A stretch of DNA of 58,018 nucleotides from Deltaproteobacteria bacterium (GCA_016874975.1 VGSQ01000006.1:1-58018); one strand, 5' to 3'; positions 24,187 through 34,212 are shown, numbered from the stretch's first letter. Program-made: numbers and translations. The notes: generated by a model not told the origin, from the letters alone.

Positions 24187-24895
24187 CGGCCTCCCCCACC
24201 CAGTAGAGCAGCCGTTGGCAGTTGGGGCACTGGATGATCTCCTCGCCTTTCTGCAGGTCGATGTATTGCTGGGGCAGGATGTTCATGTGGCAGCCCAGAC
24301 AGACGGAGTGCTGCACTTCGGCCAGGGTGGTGCTGTTGTGGCGCTGGCGGATGAATTCATAGCGTTTGAGCAGCATGGGCGGCACCCCTGCCCGGATGAC
24401 CTGACGCTGCTCCTCGGCCTTGGTCAGGCGCTCCTGCAGGGCCGCCAGACGGACCCGGCCTTCGCCCTGCTGGTGCTCAAAGTTGGTCTGCCGTTCGGCC
24501 AGTTGTTCCCTGAGGGCCATGATTTCCTGGTTCCGGCGCTCGATCTCCTCCAGAATCTCCAGGATGCGGGTCTCCTTCTGGTCCCGCTGGTCCTCCTGGA
24601 AGGCGATCTCTTTGAGCATGGCCCGGTATTCCAGGTCCTTCTTGATGTCCATGAGACGGATGCGGCTGGCCTTGATGGCGCTCTCCAGGGCAACCATCTC
24701 CCCTTCCGTCTCCCGCCGTTGGCGCTGCAGGTCCTCCAGGCTCTGCTCGTGCTGTGCCAGTGCAGCCGCCATTTCCTCCAGTTCCCGGGCCAGGGCCTCC
24801 AGTTCCCGGGGCACCTGCTCCAGGTCCTGGGTCAGCTCCAGGATTTCCCGGTCCATCTCCTGCAGCTCAATCAGTTTATTGATCTCCGGTAACAA
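24134..24895 (-). CDS. Coiled-coil protein with C4 zinc ribbon (CT398/DUF164-like)
   Basis: 253 residues. A long antiparallel coiled coil (about 1-180, repeated EL.AL.RELEEM heptads) is followed by a C-terminal zinc ribbon with two CxxC pairs (CLGCHMN and CPNC, 24 residues apart). The family was linked by structure (Chlamydia CT398, Helicobacter HP0958) to sigma-54 and nucleic-acid binding; its function here is not established. The start is TTG at 24895, backed by GGGAGG at 7-nt spacing and the family N-terminus LPEINKLIELQEMD. Genes nif3-like, this one and rnhA follow one another on one strand. Confidence 0.87.
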   Translation of the reverse strand: MLPEINKLIELQEMDREILELTQDLEQVPRELEALARELEEMAAALAQHEQSLEDLQRQRRETEGEMVALESAIKASRIRLMDIKKDLEYRAMLKEIAFQEDQRDQKETRILEILEEIERRNQEIMALREQLAERQTNFEHQQGEGRVRLAALQERLTKAEEQRQVIRAGVPPMLLKRYEFIRQRHNSTTLAEVQHSVCLGCHMNILPQQYIDLQKGEEIIQCPNCQRLLYWVGEADEEEAAEPKPGRRAAKS

Positions 24896-24988
24896 TTCCC
24901 ATCCTCCCTAGCTCCTGCGGTTTCCTTATCAGCCGACTCCGCTGGGTCCGGGGGCTCCCATTCCCCACCCGCGGGCGCCGCCGGCCAG

Positions 24989-26107
24989 TCAGCCAAAGAA
25001 AAACGGCGGCGTCTCCCGTCGGGAGGCAGCCACCGTCACCTTATGCCCCAGATTTTGAAAAAAATCTTGTAATATGTCGGCCCAGGCGGGCATGAAGATT
25101 ACTTCGCTGGCGAAGTGGCCCACCTCCAGGACGGCGAAATCGTCCCAGTCGCCGGGGACGGCCTGGTGGTGGCGCACCTCGCCGGTGACCAGAAGCTGGG
25201 CCCCCCGGCGCCGGGCCGCGGCGATAAAATCACCGCCGCTGCCCCCCAGCACGGCCACCCGCCGCACCCGCCGGGGGGGGCGGCCCCAGACGCGCAGGCG
25301 CTCCACCCGAAAGGCCTCCTTCACCCGGGCCAGGGCGTCGGTGAACTCCAACTCCCGGGGCAGGTCCCCCACCCGGCCGTAGCCCAGCACCGCCCCCGCC
25401 CCATGCAGCGGGTAGAGGTCCACGGCAGGGTCCTCATAGGGATGGGACTCCCGGAGGCGGGCCAGCGCGGCGGGGAGGGCGCTCTCCGGCGCCAGCGCCT
25501 CCAGGCGCACCTCTTCGGCCCGGGAAAGCGCCCCCGCCTGCCCCCGGAAGGGCTGCGCCCCCGCCTGCGGCACATAGGTGCCCTGGCCCCGGCCGGCAAA
25601 ACTGCAATGGGTATAGCGGCCGATGACGCCCACCCGTTCATCCATGAGGGCGGTGCGCACCTTCTCCTCGTAGCCCACCGGCACGAACACGGTGAGCTTA
25701 TAGGCCGGCTCCCGGCGGTTCTCGGCGAAGGGGGCGGGCTCCACCAGACCCAGGAGGCCGGCCAGGTAATCGTTCAGGCCGCCGGGAGCCGCGTCCAGGT
25801 TGGTGTGACAGGCGGCCACGGCCAGCCCGGCCCGCACCGCCTCCGCCACCAGGCGGCCCAGGGGGTCGTCTTCCCGCAGGACGCCCAGAGGCCGGAACAG
25901 GAGGGGGTGGTGCGTCAGCAGCAGACCCGCGCCCATCTCCCGGGCCTCCGCCAGCACCGCGGCGGAGGCTTCCAGGGCCACCAGCACGGTGTGCACCGGA
26001 GCCTCCGGGTCGCCGATCTGCAGGCCCGCCCGGTCCTCCGGGGCGGCCCAGGCGGCGGGGTAGCGCTCTTCCAGCAGCGCCATCAGTTGACGAACGGTGG
26101 GGGCCAT
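24989..26107 (-). CDS. Nif3-like dinuclear metal-centre protein
   Basis: 372 residues. The two halves of the NIF3/DUF34 fold flank an inserted PII-like domain (about 135-245, FVPVGYEEKVRTALMDE). Metal ligands appear as THHPLLF, a later CHTNLD pair and, near the end, GEVRHHQ and the EVGHFASE motif (His, Glu). The family is conserved and linked to GTP cyclohydrolase I type 2 and to metal handling, but no reaction is agreed. The ATG at 26107 has no clear ribosome site. It is followed by the zinc-ribbon gene after 93 nt. Confidence 0.93.
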   Translation of the reverse strand: MAPTVRQLMALLEERYPAAWAAPEDRAGLQIGDPEAPVHTVLVALEASAAVLAEAREMGAGLLLTHHPLLFRPLGVLREDDPLGRLVAEAVRAGLAVAACHTNLDAAPGGLNDYLAGLLGLVEPAPFAENRREPAYKLTVFVPVGYEEKVRTALMDERVGVIGRYTHCSFAGRGQGTYVPQAGAQPFRGQAGALSRAEEVRLEALAPESALPAALARLRESHPYEDPAVDLYPLHGAGAVLGYGRVGDLPRELEFTDALARVKEAFRVERLRVWGRPPRRVRRVAVLGGSGGDFIAAARRRGAQLLVTGEVRHHQAVPGDWDDFAVLEVGHFASEVIFMPAWADILQDFFQNLGHKVTVAASRRETPPFFFG

Positions 26108-26275
26108 GAGACGTAAAAAGGGGGTGCACGCTCTGCACCCCCGGATTGGGTTCAGTCCAGAAAACCTCGCATCACAAATCGATAGAGAATGGCTCGCTCC
26201 CTCATGGCCGGAAACTTCGCTTCCCTGCTCCGACCCGTACCTTCGGCGGCGCTGCCGCGCCCTTCGTCAACGGTG

Positions 26276-26348
26276 TGGGCCCACCTGGATTCGAACCAGG
26301 GACCGTCCGGTTATGAGCCGGTTGCTCTCACCGCTGAGCTATGGGCCC
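26276..26348 (-). tRNA. tRNA with CAU anticodon, probably Ile2 (lysidine) rather than elongator Met
   Basis: The 73-nt cloverleaf is: acceptor GGGCCCA/TGGGCCC, D-stem GCTC/GAGC, anticodon stem CCGG/CCGG with loop CTCATAA, T-stem CCTGG/CCAGG with loop TTCGAAT, discriminator A. CCA is not encoded. The acceptor has C4-G69 and C5-G68, features TilS uses on tRNA-Ile2 in E. coli and also seen in B. subtilis Ile2, whereas E. coli elongator Met has U4 and A5. Position 27-43 is an A-A mismatch. An elongator tRNA-Met remains possible. Confidence 0.9.
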
Positions 26349-26478
26349 GTAATGCGACGGCTTGCACCTTTGTATTATAATTCGCCTGACTCCGCCTCAC
26401 AAGGGGGCGGGGTGAAAATCTTTGGGGGGGGTTACCCCAGGCCCGCCTCGACCTCCGCCGGCCACGCCCCCATCCCCC

Positions 26479-28202
<1,724 letters not shown>

Positions 28203-28206
<4 letters not shown>

Positions 28207-29984
28207 CCATTTTCTCCTCTCATGGGGGCCTGGGACTTCAAGGCCTCGAGTTGACGGTCGATGTCTGTAATCTGGGCCTGTAAGGCCAGGAGTTCCTCCC
28301 CCTGCTCCTGGGAACTCGCCTGGGCTAGTTGCGCCTTGATTGCCTGCCGGGTTTTTTCCAGGCGGCGCTTGTTGATGGCCCGATGAAATTCTCCCACCAA
28401 CGGGCCGGACGCGACCGCGGCCGGCTCCTCCAGGGCCAGGGCGCAGATCTGCCGGCGGCGGTCCTCCTCTTCCACCCCCTGGAGGAGGAGCGGGTAATCC
28501 AGGCCGCCGTGGCTCCGACAGCATTGCACCACCAGGTCCATGATCTGCTTCAGGTCCGGGTCCTCGAATTCCCGGGCCCATTCCTCCAGCTCCGCCAGGG
28601 TGACGCTGGCGGGATGGTGGAGGATGTGTCGCAGCAGATTGCGCTCCAGACTGATGGCCAGGCCCCGGCCGGCCCCGGCTTTGGTCGGCATGACCCCGGG
28701 CTCGGCCAGACTCCGGCGCAGACTACCCTCCTCCAGGCTGAGGCGCCCGGCCGCGAACCGCAGCCAGAGGTCCCGCTCCACCGGGTCCTTGAGGCTCTGG
28801 AAGGCGGGCCGCACCTCGTTGATGATGCGCACCCGGCCCTCGATGTCCAGGCCGTGCTCCCGGACCAGTTGGTCCAGCAGGTAGGCCAGGAAGGGCTGGG
28901 CCGCCTCCCAGGGGCTGCCGAACAGCTCCGGGCCCGACGCGGCCACGTAGCTGTCCGGGTCCTGGCCCGGGGGCAGGGGCAGGATGCGCACCTGGAGCCT
29001 TTCCTCGGCGAACAGCGGAAAGGCCCGGCGCATGGCCTTGCCGCCCGCGGCGTCGCCGTCGAAGACCAGGACCACCCGGGAGACCTGGTTTTTGAGCAGG
29101 CGCACCTGCTCCCGGGTGAGGGCCGTCCCCAGCGTGGCCAGGACCGGCTCGACGCCGTGCACCCTGAGGGCCAAGAGATCCAGGTAGCCCTCCACCAGCA
29201 ACGCCAGGTCCAGGCGCCGCAGGGCCGCCGCAGCCTGGGGCAGGCCGTAGAGGTTCCTTCCCTTGGAATAGAGCGGACTTTCCGGGGAATTGAGATACTT
29301 GGGCTCGCCCTCGCCCACGATGCGGCCGCCGAAGGCCACGGTGCGGCCCTGGCGGTCGGCGATGGGGAAGATGATCCGGTCCCGGAAGCGGTCGTAGTGG
29401 CCGCCGCCGGTGCGGGGCATGAGCAGCCCCCCCTCCTGGGCCAGCTCCGGGGAGACGCCTTTGCTCCGCAGGTGCCGGGCCAGGGCGTCCCAGTCGGAGG
29501 GGGCGTAGCCCAGGCCGTAGGCCTCGATGACGGCCGGGGTGAGGCCCCGGCGCTCCAGATAGTCCCGCCCGGCCTTGCCGGCCTGACCTTTTAAAGTGTC
29601 CCGATAAAAATCCGCGGCCAGGGCCAGCACCTGGTAGCCCGTCTGGCGGCGTTGGGCCCGCTTCGCCCCTTCGGGCCCCAGGTCCCGGGGGGTGATGGTG
29701 ATGCCGTAGCGCCGGGCCAGTTCGGTGACGGCCTCGGGAAAGCTCAGCTTGTGATACTGCATTAAAAAAGAGATGGCGTTCCCCCCGGCCTGGCAGCCGA
29801 AGCAGTAGAAAATCCCCTTGTCCGGCGAGACCTTGAAGGAGGGCTTGCTGTCCGCATGGAACGGGCACAGGCCCCACAGGTCCTTCCCCCGGGCCTCCAG
29901 CTTGACGTGCTGGCCCACCACGTCCTCGATGGCCGCGGCGTCTCTGATCTCCAGCAGCTTGTCCTCGGGGATGTGCGTGGCCAT
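28203..29984 (-). CDS. dnaG: DNA primase
   Basis: 593 residues. DnaG makes RNA primers at the replication fork. The N-terminal zinc domain shows the CHC2 ligands (CPFH, then CFGC, about 39-64). The catalytic TOPRIM core shows [12 protein letters not shown] (acidic residue) and [15 protein letters not shown] (DGD metal site), with [16 protein letters not shown] just before it. The C-terminal helicase-interaction region is present. The ATG at 29984 has AGGAG 6 nt upstream. Extra upstream frame is intergenic. The mobile island lies between this gene and mutS2, so dnaG-rpoD may need its own promoter; none is convincing by eye. Confidence 0.97.
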
Positions 29985-30183
29985 CAACACTCCTGTCCGG
30001 GCCAGAAACGGGTTAGACGTCAGTGGCAGGGGAGGCTCTGCCCACCGCTTTCCCTGTGTTTTAAGTGGGTGGGCATTGCCCACCACTATCCATGTGTTAT
30101 GAGCGAGTTATGATGTGATATTTAAACCAGTAGGGTGCGCACCGCGCACCATGACTTGCTGTAACGCTTTCTTATTTCCGTGC

Positions 30184-30240
30184 GGTCCAAAGCAGAGCTT
30201 TGGGTGCAAGTGCGTTCCCAAGCAGGAGCTTGGGAACGAG
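30184..30240. repeat. Double hairpin, orientation R (copy 1 of the island)
   Basis: Stem one is CCAAAGC-AGA-GCTTTGG. Stem two is GTTCCCAAGC-AGGA-GCTTGGGAAC at 30214-30237, followed by GAGG. It is nearly identical to 31381-31438. Confidence 0.8.
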
Positions 30241-30275
30241 GAGAAGTGCACAAACTGTGCATCTCATGCATTAGG

Positions 30276-30431
30276 TCATGTCGGTTTTGTATTCCCCTTT
30301 GATCCGCAATTTCTTATGGCATCGTCTATTGTAGTTCCTTTTTCCCATTGCTTTAAAACACATGCTATCCCCGCCAGACACCAGCCAAATGTTTTTAATA
30401 TGGTCTTTATAATAGCTTCTTCTTTACTCAT
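30276..30431 (-). CDS. Small hypothetical protein, 51 aa
   Basis: The sequence starts MSKEEAIIKTILKTFGWCLA and contains a short hydrophobic stretch (GWCLAGIACVL) flanked by charged residues. The ATG at 30431 has a near-perfect AAGGAGGG at 5-nt spacing, the main reason to believe it. The gene is AT-rich, unlike the surrounding core genes. It lies in the same cassette as, and downstream of, the 76-residue CxxC-protein gene. I do not recognise the protein. An amphipathic small membrane-associated peptide is possible, including a toxin-like one, but nothing proves it. Confidence 0.55.
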   Translation of the reverse strand: MSKEEAIIKTILKTFGWCLAGIACVLKQWEKGTTIDDAIRNCGSKGNTKPT

Positions 30432-30528
30432 ATTTCCCTCCTTAAAACAAATTTTTAAACCATTTTTTATTAACACATTATTTATTAGCAATTTGCATAT
30501 TATATTGTGATTGTCTTCTGTATTCTTA

Positions 30529-30759
30529 TTAATAAAGAATAACTTTCCCGTCCATACAATGTTCACATCTTTTATATCCTTTCATACCTTTTCCCTTTAT
30601 TGTTGAGTTAGCATAATTCTCATCCGGAAATTCGGTGAAATCAACCATCTGATTGAACCGGCATTCATCTTTATGGTTTTGTATATCATGAATCCTTACA
30701 AGTTTGTTTTCTGAGACTTTTTCTTGGTGCCAATTTACTCTTATAGTCATGGTTTTCAT
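30529..30759 (-). CDS. Small CxxC protein of the RAYT island, 76 aa
   Basis: The protein begins MKTMTIRVNWHQEK and ends with RCEHCMDGKVILY, so it carries a C-terminal CxxC pair. It is rich in Asp, Glu and Asn, with VRIHD and MVDFTEFPDEN as the other notable segments. A broken paralogue at 31463-31687 keeps the same blocks (IRVNW, LVRIH, EMVDY, RCKHCMDG), so these are constrained positions. GGAGG lies 5 nt before the ATG at 30759. A double hairpin lies 20 nt upstream of the gene. I do not recognise the family; zinc binding or thiol chemistry at the CxxC is a guess. Confidence 0.65.
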   Translation of the reverse strand: MKTMTIRVNWHQEKVSENKLVRIHDIQNHKDECRFNQMVDFTEFPDENYANSTIKGKGMKGYKRCEHCMDGKVILY

Positions 30760-30780
30760 GGTTTCCTCCAAAATTTTCCC

Positions 30781-30837
30781 CTCGTTCCCAAGCTCCCGCT
30801 TGGGAACGCACTTGTCCGCCAAGCTATGCTTGGCGCC
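30781..30837. repeat. Double hairpin, orientation F, just downstream of the RAYT gene
   Basis: GTTCCCAAGC-TCCC-GCTTGGGAAC at 30784-30807 is followed by a degenerate second stem (GCCAAGC-TATG-CTTGGC) ending at the RAYT stop codon region. It is the left partner of 31381-31438. Confidence 0.8.
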
Positions 30838-30839
30838 GT

Positions 30840-31373
30840 TCACAATTCCAGCACATCAATCTCCAAAATACCCGGCAACCCCATGTAATGCCGGGCGCTG
30901 GAATAGAGCCACTCCTCCGGCCTCTCCGCCAGCCCCGCCCTCACCGGGTTGTGATGCAGATACTCCATCTTCTGGCGCAGCATCTCTTCCGAAACGATCT
31001 GCTTGGGGTGGCTCCCCTCCTGCCAGACCTGATGGACGCTGCCAATCTTGTGCTTCCGCCGGTAAAAACTTAACTGGTTCAGCAGCCACTCCTTCTTGTC
31101 CTGCTCCGCTAGTTTAATAATCTCCCTGGCCGTATGACTCTTCAGCTCTTTGATTGTCTTCCCTAAATTGTCCCCCTGGGCAATGAGGTGGAAATGATTG
31201 TCCATGATGACGTAAGCATAGATTTTCAATCCCTTGTAGCGTCGTGAATAATTGAAAGAATCTAATATGATATCAAAATAAACTTTCCTGGTAAAAACCG
31301 GCAGCCATTCAATAATCGTTGACGTGAGAAAATAGATCTGCCCGTCTTCAACAATCTTATAGCGCGTTATCAT
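30840..31373 (-). CDS. REP-associated tyrosine transposase (RAYT, IS200-like Y1)
   Basis: 177 residues, a single Y1 HUH transposase domain. The HUH motif is HFH at residues 60-62 (VIMDNHFHLIAQ). The likely nucleophile is Tyr138 in MEYLHHNPVRAGL. The ending EEWLYSSARHYMG is typical of RAYTs. These enzymes nick and rejoin single-stranded REP hairpins next to a GTAG/GGAG tetranucleotide. The ATG at 31373 follows a weak GGA site; the longer upstream frame only translates the adjacent hairpin repeat and is rejected. The gene is enclosed by oppositely oriented double hairpins (30781-30837 and 31381-31438). All key residues are intact, so it may be active. Confidence 0.93.
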   Translation of the reverse strand: MITRYKIVEDGQIYFLTSTIIEWLPVFTRKVYFDIILDSFNYSRRYKGLKIYAYVIMDNHFHLIAQGDNLGKTIKELKSHTAREIIKLAEQDKKEWLLNQLSFYRRKHKIGSVHQVWQEGSHPKQIVSEEMLRQKMEYLHHNPVRAGLAERPEEWLYSSARHYMGLPGILEIDVLEL

Positions 31374-31380
31374 TTCCAGC

Positions 31381-31438
31381 GGTCCAAAGCAGAGCTTTGG
31401 GGGCAATTGCGTTCCCAAGCAGGAGCTTGGGAACGAGG
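31381..31438. repeat. Double hairpin, orientation R, just upstream of the RAYT gene
   Basis: Stem one is CCAAAGC-AGA-GCTTTGG (about 31384-31400). Stem two is GTTCCCAAGC-AGGA-GCTTGGGAAC at 31411-31434. It begins 8 nt before the RAYT start codon and may contribute to its expression signals. Confidence 0.8.
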
Positions 31439-31462
31439 AGAATATTTGCTTATTGTTATTTA

Positions 31463-31687
31463 TTATTGTATATCTATAACACTGCCATCCATGCAATGCT
31501 TACAACGTTTAACTCTATGTAGTCCCCTATTTCTTATTGCAGTTATGGCAGAATTTTCATCTTGATAATCGCTGTAATCGACCATCTCGTCAAGAAGGCA
31601 TTCCGATTGTTAATTTTCAGTGTTGTGGATCCTCACAAGTCTATCAGAGGAGACTTGTCCTTGTCTCCAATTCACTCGTATTTTCAT
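31463..31687 (-). pseudogene. Broken paralogue of the small CxxC protein
   Basis: Reading from the ATG at 31687 gives MKIRVNWRQGQVSSDRLVRIHN, then TEN, an in-frame TAA, and then QSEC. It continues through EMVDYSDYQDEN and KRCKHCMDGSV to a TAA at 31463-31465. Length and block order match the 76-residue gene at 30529-30759. The only visible lesion is one TAA about a third of the way in; being TAA it cannot be selenocysteine. Restart at the internal ATG (DEMVDY) could make a short C-terminal piece. It lies in the cassette between the R and F double hairpins upstream of the RAYT gene. Confidence 0.7.
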
Positions 31688-31710
31688 ATTTTAATCCTTA
31701 TATTTTGATC

Positions 31711-31767
31711 TCGTTCCCAAGCTCCTGCTTGGGAACGCACTTGCCCGCAAAGCTCTGCTTGGCGCCT
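31711..31767. repeat. Double hairpin, orientation F (last copy of the island)
   Basis: GTTCCCAAGC-TCCT-GCTTGGGAAC at 31713-31736 is followed by GCAAAGC-TCT-GCTTGGC. It is 37 nt before the boundary REP at 31804-31826. Confidence 0.8.
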
Positions 31768-31835
31768 GTTCTCAACCCTTCAGAAATAAGGAACTCATCA
31801 TTATTGGTGCGCGGTGCGCACCCTACGTCACCATA

Positions 31836-34178
31836 TCAATCCTTAAGATCCACCAACGTCACCCCCGGGTTCAAATCCCCGTGCACGGCCTTGACCAGGG
31901 CGTGGTGTTTCAGGTGCTCCCGGACGGCCTGTTTCAGGCGGCCGGTGCCCATGCCGTGAATGATATCAACCCGCTCCTGGCCGTGCAAGGTGGCCTGGTC
32001 CAGGAGCCGGTCCACCAGGGGGAGGGCCTCCTCCACCCGCAGGCCCACCACGTTGAGGGTGGGGGGGCGCTCCGGGGCGGGCACGAAGGTGAAGCCGCCG
32101 CCGGTGCGGGGTTTCTCGGTCTCGGTGGAGGTGGTGGAAATCTCCTCCGGGGCCACCTTCAGCTTCACCTGGCGCACCTGCACGGTGAGGCGCCCGTCCC
32201 GGCCGGGTTCAGTGAGCACTTCACCGGTGAGGTTGAGCGCGGGCAGAAAGACCTGCTGGCCGGGCTCCGGCGCCGGGGCAGGCTCGGCCGGGGACGTCGG
32301 GGCCGGGGAGAGCTGCTCCAGGAGCGCGGCCTGGCGGCGGGAGAACTCCTGGCGCACCTTGCCCCAGGACTCCCGGCCGGACTCGAGACGCCGCAATATG
32401 GTTTTAAACTCCGATTCCGCGGCCTTGATGGCGGCCCGGGCCTGGCGCTGAAAATCTTCGGCCTGGCGCTCCCGCTGTGCCTGGAATTCCCGGCGCTCCC
32501 GGCTTAAAGCCTCCTGCTCCCGCTCCAGGTCGGCCCGGGCTTGGGCCAGCTCCGCCTCCCGGCGGGCCAGCTCTTCCTTGGCCGCGTCGATTTCGGCCGC
32601 CAGGCGATAGGCCCGCAGCTCCGCGGCATCCAGAAAACCTTCGGCCTCGGCGAAAATCTCCGGCGACAGACCCAACTCCCGGGCGATGGTCAGCGCGTTG
32701 CTGGTCCCGGCCACCCCATAGGTCAGGCAATAGGTGGGCCGCCGGGTTTCCGGGTCGAAGACCACGGCCACGTTTTCAAAGCCCTGCTCTCGGCCGGCGA
32801 AATCCTTGAGCAGGGGCAGGTGGGTGGTGGCCGCGCCCCAGGCGCCCCGGCTGTAAAAAGCTTTAAGGAGGGCCAGGGCCAGGGCGCCCCCCTCGGTGGG
32901 GTCGGTGGCGGTGCCCAGTTCGTCCAGGAGGAGGAGGGTGCGGGGCGCCAGGTCCCCCAGCATGGCCAGATAATGCTTTAAATGCGCGGAAAAGGTGCTC
33001 ACGCCCTGCTCCAGGTCCTGGGGGTCGCCGATGTCGGCATGCACCCGGTCGAAGGGGGCGAAGCTGCTGCCTTCGGCCACGGGCGCGGGGATGCCGCTTT
33101 GCACCATGAGGGTGAGCAGGCCCAGGGTTTTGAGGGCCACGGTCTTGCCGCCGGCGTTGGCCCCGGAGATGACCAGGAAGCGCTGCTCGTCCGTGAGGCG
33201 CAGGTCCACGGGCACCACCGGCGGGGCCTCGGGCAGGGTCCTGGCGCGGTGGGCCAAAAGCGGGTGCCGGGCCTGGCGGAAGTCCACGCCGCCATAGCTC
33301 CGCAGGATGGGCTCCCGGGCCCCATGCTCCCGGGCATAGGCGGCCTTGGCGGCCACCAGGTCCACTTCGGCCAGCCCGGCCAGGTTGTCCCGCAGGGCGT
33401 CGGTCTGGTGGCGCACCAGGTCGGTGAGGCGGCGCAGCACCGCCTCTTCTTCCCGTTTCTCCTGGTTGACCAGCAGGTTAATGGCGTTGTTGGCCTCCAC
33501 CACGGCCAGGGGCTCAACGTAAATGGTGGCCTTGGTCTGGGAGGTGTCGTGGATGATGCCGGGGATGACCCCCCGGTGGTCGGAGCGCACCGGAATGACG
33601 TAGCGGCCGTGGCGCTGGGTGATGATGGGCTGGGGGACCGCGTCCTGGTAACGGGGGGTGAAATAATTCTGCTTGAGCTGGCGGGTAAGGCTCTCCCGGG
33701 CCTGGGTGAGCTCCCGGCGCAGGCGGGCCAGCTCCGGGGAGGCCTGGTCCAGGATGAAATTGTGGGGGCTGACCGCCTGGCGCATGGTGTCCTGAAGGCT
33801 GCTCAGGGGGTTCAGCCGGGCGCCCAGCCGGGCCAGGGCCGGGGCGGGGATCAGGGCCAGGTAGCGCTTGACTTCGGCGGTGGTGTGCAGGACCCAGAGA
33901 ACGTCGTTGAAGGCGTGGGGGGGCAGGAGGCTCCCCGGCACTGCGGCCTTGGCCAGCCAGCGGGCCAGGTCCGGGAAGTCGGCCAGGGGCACCGGCCCCT
34001 CCCGGTTGGCCAGGTCGTCAATTTCCCGGATTTCCTGGAATTTAAGCTGGATAGCCTCAAAGTCCGGCAGGGGGGCGAGGCGGGCCACCGCGGCGCGGCC
34101 CAGCTGCGACACGGCGTAGTGCTGGACCACCCGCAAGAGTCCCGGGAACTCCAGGACGGTCAAGGTTGGCTCGGTCAT
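31836..34178 (-). CDS. mutS2: MutS2 ATPase with Smr domain
   Basis: 780 residues, normal for MutS2. It lacks the mismatch-recognition domains of MutS. It has the core and clamp (about 1-320), an ABC-type ATPase with Walker A GANAGGKT (about 338-346) and Walker B LLLLDELGTATDPTEG, a long coiled coil (about 515-600), and a C-terminal Smr nuclease domain with DIIHGMGTGRLKQAV. MutS2 proteins limit recombination and, in Bacillus, act on collided ribosomes. The gap from yqeY is 34 nt, which fits one operon. It is followed by the mobile island rather than directly by dnaG. Confidence 0.95.
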   Translation of the reverse strand: MTEPTLTVLEFPGLLRVVQHYAVSQLGRAAVARLAPLPDFEAIQLKFQEIREIDDLANREGPVPLADFPDLARWLAKAAVPGSLLPPHAFNDVLWVLHTTAEVKRYLALIPAPALARLGARLNPLSSLQDTMRQAVSPHNFILDQASPELARLRRELTQARESLTRQLKQNYFTPRYQDAVPQPIITQRHGRYVIPVRSDHRGVIPGIIHDTSQTKATIYVEPLAVVEANNAINLLVNQEKREEEAVLRRLTDLVRHQTDALRDNLAGLAEVDLVAAKAAYAREHGAREPILRSYGGVDFRQARHPLLAHRARTLPEAPPVVPVDLRLTDEQRFLVISGANAGGKTVALKTLGLLTLMVQSGIPAPVAEGSSFAPFDRVHADIGDPQDLEQGVSTFSAHLKHYLAMLGDLAPRTLLLLDELGTATDPTEGGALALALLKAFYSRGAWGAATTHLPLLKDFAGREQGFENVAVVFDPETRRPTYCLTYGVAGTSNALTIARELGLSPEIFAEAEGFLDAAELRAYRLAAEIDAAKEELARREAELAQARADLEREQEALSRERREFQAQRERQAEDFQRQARAAIKAAESEFKTILRRLESGRESWGKVRQEFSRRQAALLEQLSPAPTSPAEPAPAPEPGQQVFLPALNLTGEVLTEPGRDGRLTVQVRQVKLKVAPEEISTTSTETEKPRTGGGFTFVPAPERPPTLNVVGLRVEEALPLVDRLLDQATLHGQERVDIIHGMGTGRLKQAVREHLKHHALVKAVHGDLNPGVTLVDLKD

Positions 34179-34212
34179 GCCGCGATCGCTCTCACAGACG
34201 CCGGAAAAAGGG

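Larger units (their letters stand above)
30130..31826. mobile_element. 1.7-kb REP-bounded RAYT island inside the macromolecular synthesis operon
   Basis: The island is bounded by inverted copies of the same REP: GTAG-GGTGCGC-ACC-GCGCACC-AT at 30130-30152 and its mirror at 31804-31826. Inside are four GTTCCCAAGC double hairpins in the order R (30184-30240), F (30781-30837), R (31381-31438), F (31711-31767). They delimit three cassettes: two AT-rich ones carrying related small genes and a central one carrying the transposase. The low GC content contrasts with the high-GC flanks. Boundaries are inferred from the repeats; no target-site duplication was identified. Confidence 0.7.

Noticed and set aside
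23233-24237. Plus-strand open frame across the RNase P RNA
   Set aside because: The region is rnpB and RNase HI on the other strand; RNA structure and catalytic residues explain it.
31463-31687. In-frame stop in the small CxxC paralogue considered as selenocysteine
   Set aside because: The codon is TAA, not TGA, is not at a Cys position of the intact paralogue, and has no nearby hairpin.
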